DNA from: Pseudomonadota bacterium
Lineage (GTDB): Bacteria; Pseudomonadota; Alphaproteobacteria; Rhizobiales; Methylopilaceae
NCBI GenBank assembly: GCA_023388965.1
Contig: JAEWFF010000013.1
Coordinates: forward strand, 1-64,000
Direction: 5' to 3'
Length of the DNA: 64,000 nt
Shown: positions 16,330 through 24,518 of the stretch, piece by piece
How the letters are laid out: every line of letters begins with the position of its first letter
How positions within the stretch are numbered: position 1 is the first letter of the stretch
Position numbers and translations under genes: made by a program
Notes under the pieces: generated by a model
The model's database searches: none
What the model was told of the DNA's origin: nothing
What the model saw: only the letters and a program-made list of their open reading frames with translations

Positions 16330-16998
16330 TCAGGACGCGGGAGCGACGAAGCGGATGATCTGCGGTCTGTCGCGCAACAGCCCGATCACCCGCTCGACAT
16401 CCGCCGCCTCAGTGCCTTCCGAAAGGCGCACACGATAAAGGCCGCCAGCATGCGGCCCCTCGATGATCGTTCCGCCGACATCCTTCAGCAGCGATTCAAT
16501 GTCGGCAATGGAAGCCTGCGGCGCAAAGTTGACCAGAATTTGAGGGCCGCCGTCGATGGTCGACGGCGCGGTCGCGATCTCATAGCCCTGCCTGGGTTCG
16601 GCGAACTGGCCGAGGATCACGCCGCCCTGGACAGCGATGACGGCGATTGCGGCCGCAGCCGCCAGCGCGAGGGTGCGCGGGCGAAGGCCCGACATCTTCT
16701 CCGCCAGCCATCCGGCCAAACTCGCTTTGGATGTGTAGGTGCGTGGATTGACGGTCTGTTCGGCCTCGATCGCGGCGAACAGCGTGTCGGCCGCGCGGCG
16801 CGATGGCGCGGGCAGGCTTTCGTTGAGCAGAAGCGTCTCGGCGGCTTCCTCGCGGATGTCCTTGAGCCGCCGCGCGAGTTCCGGATCCTGCGCGATGGCG
16901 GCAGCGACCCGGCGTGTTTCGGCCGCGCTCAACGTGCCCGCCGCATACCAGGGCAGGAGCAGGGAGATTTCGGCGCGTTCGTCCTGTTTCGTCGTCAT
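16330..16998 (-). CDS. Membrane anti-sigma factor with prodomain-like periplasmic domain
   Basis: A 222-residue single-pass protein. The cytoplasmic N-terminus (1-105) begins DERAEISLLLPWYAAGTLS, typical of anti-sigma domains, but has no HxxxCxxC zinc motif. The membrane helix is at about 107-131. The periplasmic C-terminus (151-222) has a beta-alpha-beta-beta-alpha-beta pattern (QILVNFAPQASIADIESLL ... LYRVRL) resembling the prodomain of the adjacent protease. Start choice: the ATG at 16998 overlaps the sigma stop (ATGA) and has GAGG 9 nt upstream, whereas an ATG 9 nt earlier would abut that GAGG. It should hold the ECF sigma factor at the membrane. Confidence 0.8.
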   Translation of the reverse strand: MTTKQDERAEISLLLPWYAAGTLSAAETRRVAAAIAQDPELARRLKDIREEAAETLLLNESLPAPSRRAADTLFAAIEAEQTVNPRTYTSKASLAGWLAEKMSGLRPRTLALAAAAAIAVIAVQGGVILGQFAEPRQGYEIATAPSTIDGGPQILVNFAPQASIADIESLLKDVGGTIIEGPHAGGLYRVRLSEGTEAADVERVIGLLRDRPQIIRFVAPAS

Positions 16999-17567
16999 CA
17001 CGGCCATCCTCGGTCGATGCCGGCGGTCCTGAGCAGCTCGGACAACCGTTTGCGCGCATAGAACAGGCGCGTCTTTACGGTGTTCTCCGGAATGCCGAGG
17101 ATCGTGCTCGCTTCCTCCACGCTCTTCTCGTGGTAGTAGACGAGATCGACGATCTCCCGATGTTCCGTGGACAGGGCGCCGAGACATTCGCGGATCGCGC
17201 CTGCCTTGTCCTTCTTCTGGATCGTCACTTCCGGCGTGTCCGCGTCGTCCTCGATGGCGTGCGCGGCCTCGTCGTCCAGTTCCCCCTCGGTCCTCTTCCT
17301 CAGGGAGCTTAGGGCCTTGAACCGGGCAATCGAGAGCATCCAGGTCGAAACGCTCGACCTTCCCTCGAATTTCCCGGCCTGGCGCCAGACATCCAGAAAA
17401 ACCTCGCTGATCAGATCCTCCGCATTTGCCTCGTTGCGTACGAGCCTGAGCACGAACCGGTAGACCCGAACATGATGCCGCGCGAACAGCACCTGCATGG
17501 CGAGCCTGTCACCGGCCGCTATGCGGCCGATCAGAATCTCGTCCGATGTCGCTGCATGCGCGGTCAC
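16998..17567 (-). CDS. ECF-type RNA polymerase sigma factor
   Basis: A 189-residue group 4 sigma factor. Region 2 (about 25-90) includes LFARHHVRVYRFVLRLV and NAEDLISEVFLDVWRQ; region 4 (about 125-180) includes LSTEHREIVDLVYYHEKSVEEAS and the recognition helix IPENTVKTRLFYARKRL. There is no sigma 1.1 or region 3. Translation is coupled to the downstream anti-sigma gene by an ATGA overlap, the usual arrangement. It probably drives its own operon; a candidate promoter lies 25-50 nt upstream of the ATG. Confidence 0.92.
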   Translation of the reverse strand: MTAHAATSDEILIGRIAAGDRLAMQVLFARHHVRVYRFVLRLVRNEANAEDLISEVFLDVWRQAGKFEGRSSVSTWMLSIARFKALSSLRKRTEGELDDEAAHAIEDDADTPEVTIQKKDKAGAIRECLGALSTEHREIVDLVYYHEKSVEEASTILGIPENTVKTRLFYARKRLSELLRTAGIDRGWP

Positions 17568-17592
17568 GGAACCTGCTCTACTCGTCGTATTG

Positions 17593-17618
17593 GTCGCGGA
17601 TGACCGGCTTCAGGTTCA
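17593..17618 (-). promoter_or_regulatory. Candidate autoregulated ECF promoter
   Basis: On the minus strand TGAACC, 16 nt, then CGAC. ECF sigma factors commonly recognise a GAAC-type -35 box and a CG-rich -10 box about 16-17 nt apart. Position just ahead of the sigma gene fits autoregulation. It is a single instance, not tested against other sites. Confidence 0.3.
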
Positions 17619-17682
17619 CGGGTAGGGGACGGGTGGTCAAGATATTCTTGCAGAGGCAGGAAATCCGCGCCGGAGCCCGGCT

Positions 17683-19776
17683 TCAACCTGCCCTCAGCAG
17701 GCGGGCGGCCTCATCGCGCTCGAACAGATAGAGCAGGGCGCGCAGGGCCTCGCCGCGCGGGCCGTTGAGGGTTGGGTCCTTGTCGAGGATCATGATCGCG
17801 TCCTTGCGGGCGATTTCGAGCAGTTCGGCATAATTGGCGACGGCCGCCAGCCGCACGCCGGGCATGCCGCTCTGGCGGGTGCCCAGAACCTCGCCTTCGC
17901 CGCGCAGGCGCAAATCCTCCTCGGCGATGCGGAACCCGTCTTCGGTCTCGCGCATGATGTTCAGCCGTGCTTCCGCCGTCGGCCCGAGCGGGCCCTTATA
18001 GATGAGCAGGCAGGAGGATTTCGCGGCGCCGCGCCCGACCCGTCCGCGCAATTGATGGAGCTGGGCGAGGCCGAAGCGCTCGGCATGTTCGATGATCATG
18101 ATGTTGGCTTCGGGAACATCGACGCCGACCTCGATCACGGTGGTCGCGACGAGGATGCGCACATCGCCGGCCGCAAAGCGCGCCATTACGGCATCCTTCT
18201 CCGACCCCTTCATCTTGCCGTGGACGAGGCCGACCTGGCCGGGGAATTCGCGGTCGAGATCGCGGTAGCGATCCTCGGCGGCGGCGGCGTCGATCTGTTC
18301 GGATTCGGCGACCAGAGGGCACACCCAGTAAATGCGCGCGCCGCCATCGAGCGCGCGATGCAGACCCGATATCACCTCGTCCAGACGCTCGTTCGAGATC
18401 GTGCGCGTGTTGATGGGCTGCCGTCCAGCAGGCTTCTCGTGGAGGGCCGAGACGTCCATATCGCCGAAATAGGTCAATACGAGCGTCCGGGGGATGGGCG
18501 TCGCGGTCATGACGAGCACATCCACCGCTCTGCCTTTGGCCGCGAGCGCAAGGCGCTGATGCACGCCGAAACGGTGCTGCTCGTCGACGACCGCGAAAGC
18601 GAGGTCCCTGAACGCGACGACATCCTGAAACAGCGCGTGCGTTCCGATGACGATGTCGATCTCGCCGTTCTCGATGCCGGCGAGAATGGCATCGCGTTCG
18701 CGGCCCTTTTCACGGCCGGTGAGAATGACGATGCGCAGACCGGCGGCCTCCGCCAGCGGCTGGATGGTCTTCAGATGCTGGCGCGCGAGGATTTCGGTCG
18801 GCGCCATCAGCGCGCATTGCCGTCCGGCCTCGACCACGCTCGCCATCGCAAGCAGCGCGACGACCGTCTTGCCCGAACCGACATCGCCCTGAAGCAGGCG
18901 CAACATCCGCTCCGGCTGGGCGAGATCGCCGCGTATCTCCTTCACCGCGTTTTTCTGCGATGCCGTGAGATCGAACGGCAGAGCCGCCTCGACCTTGCGG
19001 ACGATATGGCCGTCGCCGGCATTGGAACGCCCGTGTTCCTTGCGCATATGAGCCCGGACGAGGCCGAGCGCGAGCTGCCCGGACAGCAATTCGTCATAAG
19101 CGAGGCGGTGATGCGCCGCGCTTTCCGGCAGCGCATCTTCCGGCTGGCGGGGGAGGTGGATGCGGCGCAGCGCCTCGCGGAAGCCGGGCCAATGCCGGGC
19201 CGAGGCGAGATTGGGCTCGATCCATTCCGGCAGTTGCGGGATACGCTCGCCCGCAGCCCGCGCCGCGCGGCCGATCAGGCCCTGCGTGACGCCCTCGACC
19301 AGCGGATAGACGGGCTCGACCGCAGGCAACTTCGCCAGCCCGTCCTCGTCGACGATGCGGTCCGGATGCACCATCTGGAGCGTGCCGTCATACATTTCCA
19401 GCCGGCCCGACACCCAGCGCCGCGCGCCCGTTGGCAGCGAGCGTTCGACATAGCCGCGATTGGCGCCGAAGAAGACGAGCGTCACCCATCCGGTGCCGTC
19501 CGCGGTCACGACGCGGTAGGGCGCGCGCGGGCGATTGCGGGGCGGGGCGTGATGTTCCTCGATCGTGACTTCGAGCGTCACGACCGTCCCGGGTTGGGCA
19601 TCGGCGATTTTCGGCCGCAGGCGGCGGTCGACGACGCCGCTCGGCAGGTGGAAGAGCACGTCCAGCACTTTCGGCTCGGCACCGAGCAGACGGTGCAGCG
19701 GCGCGGCGCTCTTGGCACCGAATCCCGGCAAGGTCTCGACCGGCGCGAACAGGGGATTGAGCAAGGACGGGCGCAT
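17683..19776 (-). CDS. recG: ATP-dependent DNA helicase RecG
   Basis: RecG remodels stalled replication forks and branch-migrates Holliday junctions. The 697-residue protein has the N-terminal wedge/OB domain (about 60-160; VVTLEVTIEEHHAPPRNRP), then superfamily-2 helicase motifs: Walker A LQGDVGSGKTVVAL, DEQHRFG (motif II), TATPIPRTL (motif III), and the C-terminal QLRGRVGRG (motif VI). Length is normal. It is transcribed towards the ECF operon, on the same strand and 115 nt upstream of the sigma gene. Confidence 0.96.
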   Translation of the reverse strand: MRPSLLNPLFAPVETLPGFGAKSAAPLHRLLGAEPKVLDVLFHLPSGVVDRRLRPKIADAQPGTVVTLEVTIEEHHAPPRNRPRAPYRVVTADGTGWVTLVFFGANRGYVERSLPTGARRWVSGRLEMYDGTLQMVHPDRIVDEDGLAKLPAVEPVYPLVEGVTQGLIGRAARAAGERIPQLPEWIEPNLASARHWPGFREALRRIHLPRQPEDALPESAAHHRLAYDELLSGQLALGLVRAHMRKEHGRSNAGDGHIVRKVEAALPFDLTASQKNAVKEIRGDLAQPERMLRLLQGDVGSGKTVVALLAMASVVEAGRQCALMAPTEILARQHLKTIQPLAEAAGLRIVILTGREKGRERDAILAGIENGEIDIVIGTHALFQDVVAFRDLAFAVVDEQHRFGVHQRLALAAKGRAVDVLVMTATPIPRTLVLTYFGDMDVSALHEKPAGRQPINTRTISNERLDEVISGLHRALDGGARIYWVCPLVAESEQIDAAAAEDRYRDLDREFPGQVGLVHGKMKGSEKDAVMARFAAGDVRILVATTVIEVGVDVPEANIMIIEHAERFGLAQLHQLRGRVGRGAAKSSCLLIYKGPLGPTAEARLNIMRETEDGFRIAEEDLRLRGEGEVLGTRQSGMPGVRLAAVANYAELLEIARKDAIMILDKDPTLNGPRGEALRALLYLFERDEAARLLRAG

Positions 19777-19827
19777 GGGGCGGCGACGGTGCGACGGATT
19801 CGGCGGTGCTGCAAGTGTGCGGAGTTT

Positions 19828-19887
19828 CCCTCACCTCTCCCCTTGTGGGAGAGGTCGGCACATCGCGAAGCGATGGCCGGGTGAGGG
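19828..19887. repeat. REP-like palindromic repeat, copy 1
   Basis: CCCTCACC and GGTGAGGG bound a unit containing a TCTCCC...GGGAGA hairpin and a CATCGCGAAGCGATG hairpin. This copy has the order [TCTCCC arm][hairpin]. It lies in the 936-nt gap 19777-20713, which holds three such repeats and a 0.4-kb hairpin-rich segment but no supported protein gene. Confidence 0.65.
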
Positions 19888-19919
19888 GTCTGCTTCAGTA
19901 TCGAAGATCGCGGAGACAA

Positions 19920-19976
19920 CCCCTCACCTCGCTCGATGCTTCGCATCGAGTCGTCCTCTCCCACAGGGGGAGAGGA
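19920..19976. repeat. REP-like palindromic repeat, copy 2 (inverted relative to copy 1)
   Basis: CCCCTCACC is followed by a CTCGATGC TTC GCATCGAG hairpin (8-bp arms) and then CCTCTCCC ACAG GGGAGAGG-type arms. The module order is opposite to copy 1, 33 nt away, so the two form a head-to-head pair of the BIME type. Confidence 0.65.
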
Positions 19977-20047
19977 TTTTGAGTTCGCGGCTCGATTTCG
20001 TAACGACAGACGCGCGAAATCGTCTTCCGGGGAAGTGATACGATGCG

Positions 20048-20440
20048 CGGGGAATATCCCCGGCGAAACTCTGCGCCTCCGGAATGGAGGGATGCGCGGA
20101 GCCGGCGGCGCTTCCGCATTCCGCGGTGCGGAATGAAAAGCGCGGAAAAAATCCACGAAACACGGCGGCGAACCGCCGGCTCCGCACGCGGTGGATTTCG
20201 GGCACTGAGACGATGGAACCGTGGAGACCCACCTTTCGGCCTCCCTTGGGGTTCGCCCCGCCTCCCTGATGCGTTGGTACGCACGGTACGGGAGGGTACC
20301 AAGCAAGCCCCACACCGGTTGGCTTTCCGGCGGCTCTGTCATCCCGGCCTCCGGTCCTGGGCTGCAAACCCTCGAAAACCGGCCACCGCATCCGATCCGC
20401 ATTCAGGTGTGCCTCGAGAACACGCCCTCCCGACCGGAGT
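20048..20440. other. Hairpin-rich segment of unknown nature (candidate dispersed element or structured RNA)
   Basis: At least seven stable stems in under 260 nt: CGGGG/CCCCG (20048-20062), CCTCC/GGAGG (20076-20090), CATTCCGC/GCGGAATG with a 3-nt loop (20117-20135), an AAATCCAC/GTGGATTT closing helix (20149-20198) enclosing CGGCGG-CGAA-CCGCCG (20163-20178), GTGG-AGAC-CCAC (20221-20232), GGGG-TTCG-CCCC (20248-20259) and TTGGTAC/GTACCAA (20274-20302). Short open frames across it lack family features and plausible starts. It is flanked by the REP-like copies. Function unknown. Confidence 0.45.
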
Positions 20441-20515
20441 GATTTGGGACGTAGCAAAAAATAGGAATTAAGTCAAGGATTATTTTCGTAGGCAGCGGCG
20501 CCGAAACGGGGTGCT

Positions 20516-20572
20516 TCCCTCTCCCCTTGAGGGAGAGGGCCGAGTCACGCGGAGCGTGACCGGGGTGAGGGG
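20516..20572. repeat. REP-like palindromic repeat, copy 3
   Basis: CCCTCTCCCC TTGA GGGAGAGGG, then GTCACGC GGA GCGTGAC, ending GGGGTGAGGGG: the same two-module layout and orientation as copy 1. The 140 nt from here to the sdhE start show nothing else I can name. Confidence 0.65.
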
Positions 20573-20713
20573 TCTGCCGCCTAAATGCTGAACTAGGCAA
20601 CAGCCGAGTTCAGTCGGGAGAAGGGGACGGAGTATGCCGCAGGGGTGTTCGCATTTCAGGGCTGCGCAATTGCGTATTGCGGCACGGGCACCAACTAACC
20701 TAAGCCTTGCCGC

Positions 20714-21001
20714 GTGACCGGAACGAACCGCACTTCCCATGGGCTGGACCCGCGCCGCCGGCGCGCGCTTTATCGCGCCTGGCATCGCGGGCTCAAGGAA
20801 ATGGACCTGATTCTGGGCCGGTTCACGGATGCCGAGATCGGCACCATGTCCGGGCCGGAGTTCGATGATTTCGAACGCCTGCTGGAGATGCCGGACGTGG
20901 ATCTCTATGACTGGGTGACCGGGCGGAACGAGGTGCCCCCGGAATTCGACACCGCAATTTTCCGCCGCCTCCGGGCCTTTCGTTCTCTGCCCGAAACGTG
21001 A
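20714..21001 (+). CDS. sdhE: FAD assembly factor SdhE
   Basis: SdhE (DUF339/YgfY) helps attach FAD covalently to the succinate dehydrogenase flavoprotein. The 95-residue product starts at a GTG and carries RRRALYRAWHRGLKEMDLILGRF, containing the conserved RGxxE-like motif (HRGLKEMD), then FERLLEMPDVDLYDWVTG. Size and motifs match the family well. It sits between recG (divergent) and mfd (same strand, 13 nt), a conserved alphaproteobacterial neighbourhood. Confidence 0.9.
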   Translation: MTGTNRTSHGLDPRRRRALYRAWHRGLKEMDLILGRFTDAEIGTMSGPEFDDFERLLEMPDVDLYDWVTGRNEVPPEFDTAIFRRLRAFRSLPET

Positions 21002-21014
21002 ATGTGTGATCCGA

Positions 21015-24000
21015 ATGCCCAATGAGGCCGACCTTCTCGCGCGCGGCGGGAAGCTTGTTTTTGCCAACACCCCCGACGGACTGGATGCGCTGGTGATCGC
21101 CGATCTCGCGCGCCAGATCGCGCGCGGCAACCGCGATGCCCCGGCGGCGATCCTCTATGTCGCCCGCGAGCGCACGCGCATGCACGCCATGGAGCGTGAG
21201 CTCGCCTTTTTCGCGCCGGACGTCGATGTGCTGTCCTTCCCGGCCTGGGATGTGCTGCCCTATGACCGGGGCTCGCCCAATACGGCCATCTCCGCCCAGC
21301 GCATGACGACGCTTGCGCGCCTGGCCCGGACGAAACAGGGCGAGATGCCGCGTGTGGTGCTGACGACGGCGAACGCCGCCGTGCAGCGCGTGACGAGCCG
21401 CAAGGCGATTGCGGCGCAGAGCCTGTCGGTCGCGCCGGGCAATGCCGTCGATCTCGCCGCCCTGATCGCATGGCTCGAACACAACGGCTATCTGCGCACC
21501 TCGACCGTGCGCGACACCGGAGAATATGCCGTGCGCGGCGGCATTCTCGATCTCTTCCCGCCGGGGCATCCGGCGCCGATCCGGCTCGATTTCTTCGGCG
21601 ATACGCTGGAGTCCATACGCCCCTTCGATCCGGAGACGCAGCGCTCGACAGGCCAGCTCCGCTCGCTCGATCTCGTGCCGGTCAGCGAAGTCCTCCTGAC
21701 GGACGAAACCATGCGCCGGTTCCGCCAGTCCTATGTCGCGGAGTTCGGCGCGGCGCAGCGCGGCGATGCGCTGTACGAGGCCGTCAGCGAAGGCCGGCGC
21801 TATCCCGGCATGGAGCACTGGCTGCCGCTGTTCGTGCCGGAGATGGGAACACTGTTCGATCATGTGCCAGGCGCGAGCGTCGTGCTCGATCATCTGACCG
21901 GCGATGCACTGGCGCAGAGGCTCGCCCAGGCGGCGGACTATTACGAAGCCCGCAAGGAAACGCGCGAGGAAGAGCAGGGCGGCGTTCCCTACAATCCGCT
22001 GCCGCCGGAGCGGCTTTATCTGTCGTCCGAGGAATTCGATACGCGCGCGGCGGCGAACGGTCTTGCGCGCATCTTTCCCTTCGAAGCGGAAGCTACCGAC
22101 GGAAAGCTTGTCGATACAGCCGGCCGGCCCGGCCGCAATTTTGCGCCGGAACGCGCCGACGAGAACGCCAATGTATTTGCCGCCGCCGCGCAGCATATCG
22201 GTGCGCTGATCGACGGCGGGAAGCGCGTCGTCGTCGCGGCGTGGTCGGATGGCGCGCGCGAGCGCATGGCGACGGTTCTCGAAGATCACGGCCTGAGCGA
22301 TTTTGAGACTGTCGCGCGCTGGAGCGATGCGCTGTCGCTGCCGAAAGGCAAGGTGGCTTTCGTCGTCGTCGGCCTCGAAACGGGGTTTGAGACCGCCGAT
22401 CTCGCCGTCATCTCCGAGCAGGACATTCTCGGCGACCGGCTGGTGCGCGGCCGCAAGAAAACACGCCGCGCGCAGGATTTCCTGACCGAGGTCACGAGCC
22501 TGTCTGCGGGCGATCTCGTCGTTCATGTCGATCATGGCATCGGCCGCTATGCGGGCCTGAAGGCAATCGATGTCTCCGGCGCGCCGCATGACTGCCTCGA
22601 AATTCACTATGCCGGCGATGCCAAGCTTTTTCTGCCGGTCGAGAATATCGAGCTTCTGTCGCGCTTCGGCTCGGAGGACAGCGAGGTCCAGCTCGACCGT
22701 CTCGGCGGCGCCGGCTGGCAGACCCGCAAGGCCAGGCTGAAGCAGCGCATCCGTCAGATCGCGGGCGAATTGATGAAGGTCGCCGCGGCGCGCAAGCTGC
22801 ACGAGGCCAACCGGCTTCAGGTTCCGGAAGGTATTTACGACGAATTCGCCGCCCGCTTCCCGTTCGACGAGACGGAAGACCAGGACAATGCCATCGAGGC
22901 GACCCTGGACGATCTGGCGGCCGGCAGGCCGATGGATCGCCTGATCTGCGGCGATGTCGGCTTCGGCAAGACCGAGGTGGCGTTGCGCGCCGCTTTCGTG
23001 ACCGCGATGAACGGAAAGCAGGTCGCGGTCGTCGTGCCGACGACGCTTCTTGCGCGCCAGCACTACAAGACGTTCTCCGAGCGCTTCAAGGGTTTTCCGC
23101 TGAAGGTTGCGCAGGCCTCGCGCTTTGTCGGCACGAGCGAGATAAAGGCCGTGCGCGAGGGGCTGAAGACCGGCGATGTCGATATCGTCATCGGCACCCA
23201 TGCGCTTCTGGCCAAGACCATTTCGTTCAAGGATCTCGGTCTCGTCATCGTCGATGAGGAGCAGCATTTCGGCGTCAGCCACAAGGAGCGGCTGAAGCAA
23301 TTGCGCGCCGAGGTCCATGTCCTGACGCTGACGGCGACGCCCATTCCGCGCACCTTGCAACTCGCCATGACGGGCGTGCGCGAATTGTCGATCATCGCCA
23401 CGCCGCCCGTCGACCGCCTTGCGGTGCGCACATCCGTCGTGCCGTTCGATCCGCTGATCGTGCGCGAGGCGCTGCTGCGCGAACGCTATCGCGGGGGGCA
23501 GAGCTTCTATGTCGTGCCGCGCATCGAGGACATCGCGACCGTCACCGAATTCCTGCGCTCGCATGTGCCGGAAGTGAAGTTCGCGGTCGGCCATGGCCAG
23601 ATGGCAGCCGGCGAGCTCGAAGATGTCATGACGGCCTTCTACGACGGCAAGTTCGACGTGCTCGTGGCGACGACGATCGTGGAATCCGGGCTCGATATTC
23701 CCAATGCCAATACATTGATCGCGCACCGCGCCGACATGTTCGGCCTGGCTCAACTCTATCAGATCAGGGGCCGCGTCGGGCGCTCCAAGGCGCGCGCCTA
23801 TGCGCTGCTGACGACGCCGGCCAACAAGGCGCTCACAGCCAATGCGGAAAAGCGGCTCAAGGTGCTGCAATCGCTGGACGGGCTCGGCGCCGGTTTCCAG
23901 CTTGCGTCACACGATCTCGATATTCGCGGCGCGGGGAATCTTCTTGGCGACGAGCAGTCCGGCCATATCCGCGAGGTCGGGTTCGAGCTTTACCAGCAGA

Positions 24001-24518
24001 TGCTGGAGGAGGCGATTGCCGCGCTCAAGGAGGGCCACGATGTTGCGGCCGACCAATGGTCGCCGAACATCGCCATCGGCACCCCCGTTCTCATCCCGGA
24101 CGCCTATGTCGAGGACCTCGATGTCCGCCTCGGTCTGTACAGGCGTCTCGCCGGCCTTGCCGACGATTCCGAAATCGAAGCATTCGGCGTCGAGCTTGCC
24201 GACCGCTTTGGTCCGCCGCCGCCTGAAGTCGGCCATCTCCTGCGCATCGTCGGCATCAAGACGTTGTGCCGACGCGCCAATGTCGAGAAGGTTGATGCCG
24301 GTCCAAAGGGCGCCGTCATCGCCTTCCGCGACAACAGCTTCGACAATCCTGACGGGTTGATCGCGTGGCTGTCGGCCGAGCGGGACGTGACCCTGCGCCC
24401 GGATTATCGCCTCGTGTTCAGGCGCGATTGGGAAACGCCCGAAGAACGGTTGAAGGGCACGACCGCGCTGCTGCGAAAGATCGCGGAGATTGCGGAAAAG
24501 GGACGTAAGGCCGCCTAG
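21015..24518 (+). CDS. mfd: Transcription-repair coupling factor Mfd
   Basis: Mfd removes RNA polymerase stalled at lesions and recruits UvrA. The protein of about 1,167 residues has the UvrB-like N-terminal module, the RNA-polymerase-interacting CarD-like domain (near 485-550; GDLVVHVDHGIGRYAGL), the translocase motifs Walker A GDVGFGKTEVALRA, DEEQHFG, TATPIPRTLQLA and QIRGRVGRS, and the C-terminal TRCF domain. A GTG at 21006 would add MIR; the ATG at 21015 was chosen for its stronger start codon. The stop overlaps the convergent gene by 4 nt. Confidence 0.96.
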   Translation: MPNEADLLARGGKLVFANTPDGLDALVIADLARQIARGNRDAPAAILYVARERTRMHAMERELAFFAPDVDVLSFPAWDVLPYDRGSPNTAISAQRMTTLARLARTKQGEMPRVVLTTANAAVQRVTSRKAIAAQSLSVAPGNAVDLAALIAWLEHNGYLRTSTVRDTGEYAVRGGILDLFPPGHPAPIRLDFFGDTLESIRPFDPETQRSTGQLRSLDLVPVSEVLLTDETMRRFRQSYVAEFGAAQRGDALYEAVSEGRRYPGMEHWLPLFVPEMGTLFDHVPGASVVLDHLTGDALAQRLAQAADYYEARKETREEEQGGVPYNPLPPERLYLSSEEFDTRAAANGLARIFPFEAEATDGKLVDTAGRPGRNFAPERADENANVFAAAAQHIGALIDGGKRVVVAAWSDGARERMATVLEDHGLSDFETVARWSDALSLPKGKVAFVVVGLETGFETADLAVISEQDILGDRLVRGRKKTRRAQDFLTEVTSLSAGDLVVHVDHGIGRYAGLKAIDVSGAPHDCLEIHYAGDAKLFLPVENIELLSRFGSEDSEVQLDRLGGAGWQTRKARLKQRIRQIAGELMKVAAARKLHEANRLQVPEGIYDEFAARFPFDETEDQDNAIEATLDDLAAGRPMDRLICGDVGFGKTEVALRAAFVTAMNGKQVAVVVPTTLLARQHYKTFSERFKGFPLKVAQASRFVGTSEIKAVREGLKTGDVDIVIGTHALLAKTISFKDLGLVIVDEEQHFGVSHKERLKQLRAEVHVLTLTATPIPRTLQLAMTGVRELSIIATPPVDRLAVRTSVVPFDPLIVREALLRERYRGGQSFYVVPRIEDIATVTEFLRSHVPEVKFAVGHGQMAAGELEDVMTAFYDGKFDVLVATTIVESGLDIPNANTLIAHRADMFGLAQLYQIRGRVGRSKARAYALLTTPANKALTANAEKRLKVLQSLDGLGAGFQLASHDLDIRGAGNLLGDEQSGHIREVGFELYQQMLEEAIAALKEGHDVAADQWSPNIAIGTPVLIPDAYVEDLDVRLGLYRRLAGLADDSEIEAFGVELADRFGPPPPEVGHLLRIVGIKTLCRRANVEKVDAGPKGAVIAFRDNSFDNPDGLIAWLSAERDVTLRPDYRLVFRRDWETPEERLKGTTALLRKIAEIAEKGRKAA

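Noticed and set aside
17569..17640. Minus-strand coding tail ending just before the ECF sigma gene
   Set aside because: Only about 20 codons from a TTG, no homology I recognise, and the segment overlaps the candidate ECF promoter.
18052..19884. 610-codon plus-strand open frame opposite recG
   Set aside because: Antisense shadow; recG helicase motifs are complete on the minus strand.
20221..20442. Small open frames (60-75 codons) in the hairpin-rich segment
   Set aside because: Overlapping frames on both strands, no ribosome sites, and the sequence is explained better by palindromic structure.
20823..23870. Long minus-strand open frame opposite mfd (over 1,000 codons)
   Set aside because: It is the antisense shadow of mfd: composition is Arg/His/Asp-rich with no domain motif, and mfd has complete helicase motifs in the plus frame.
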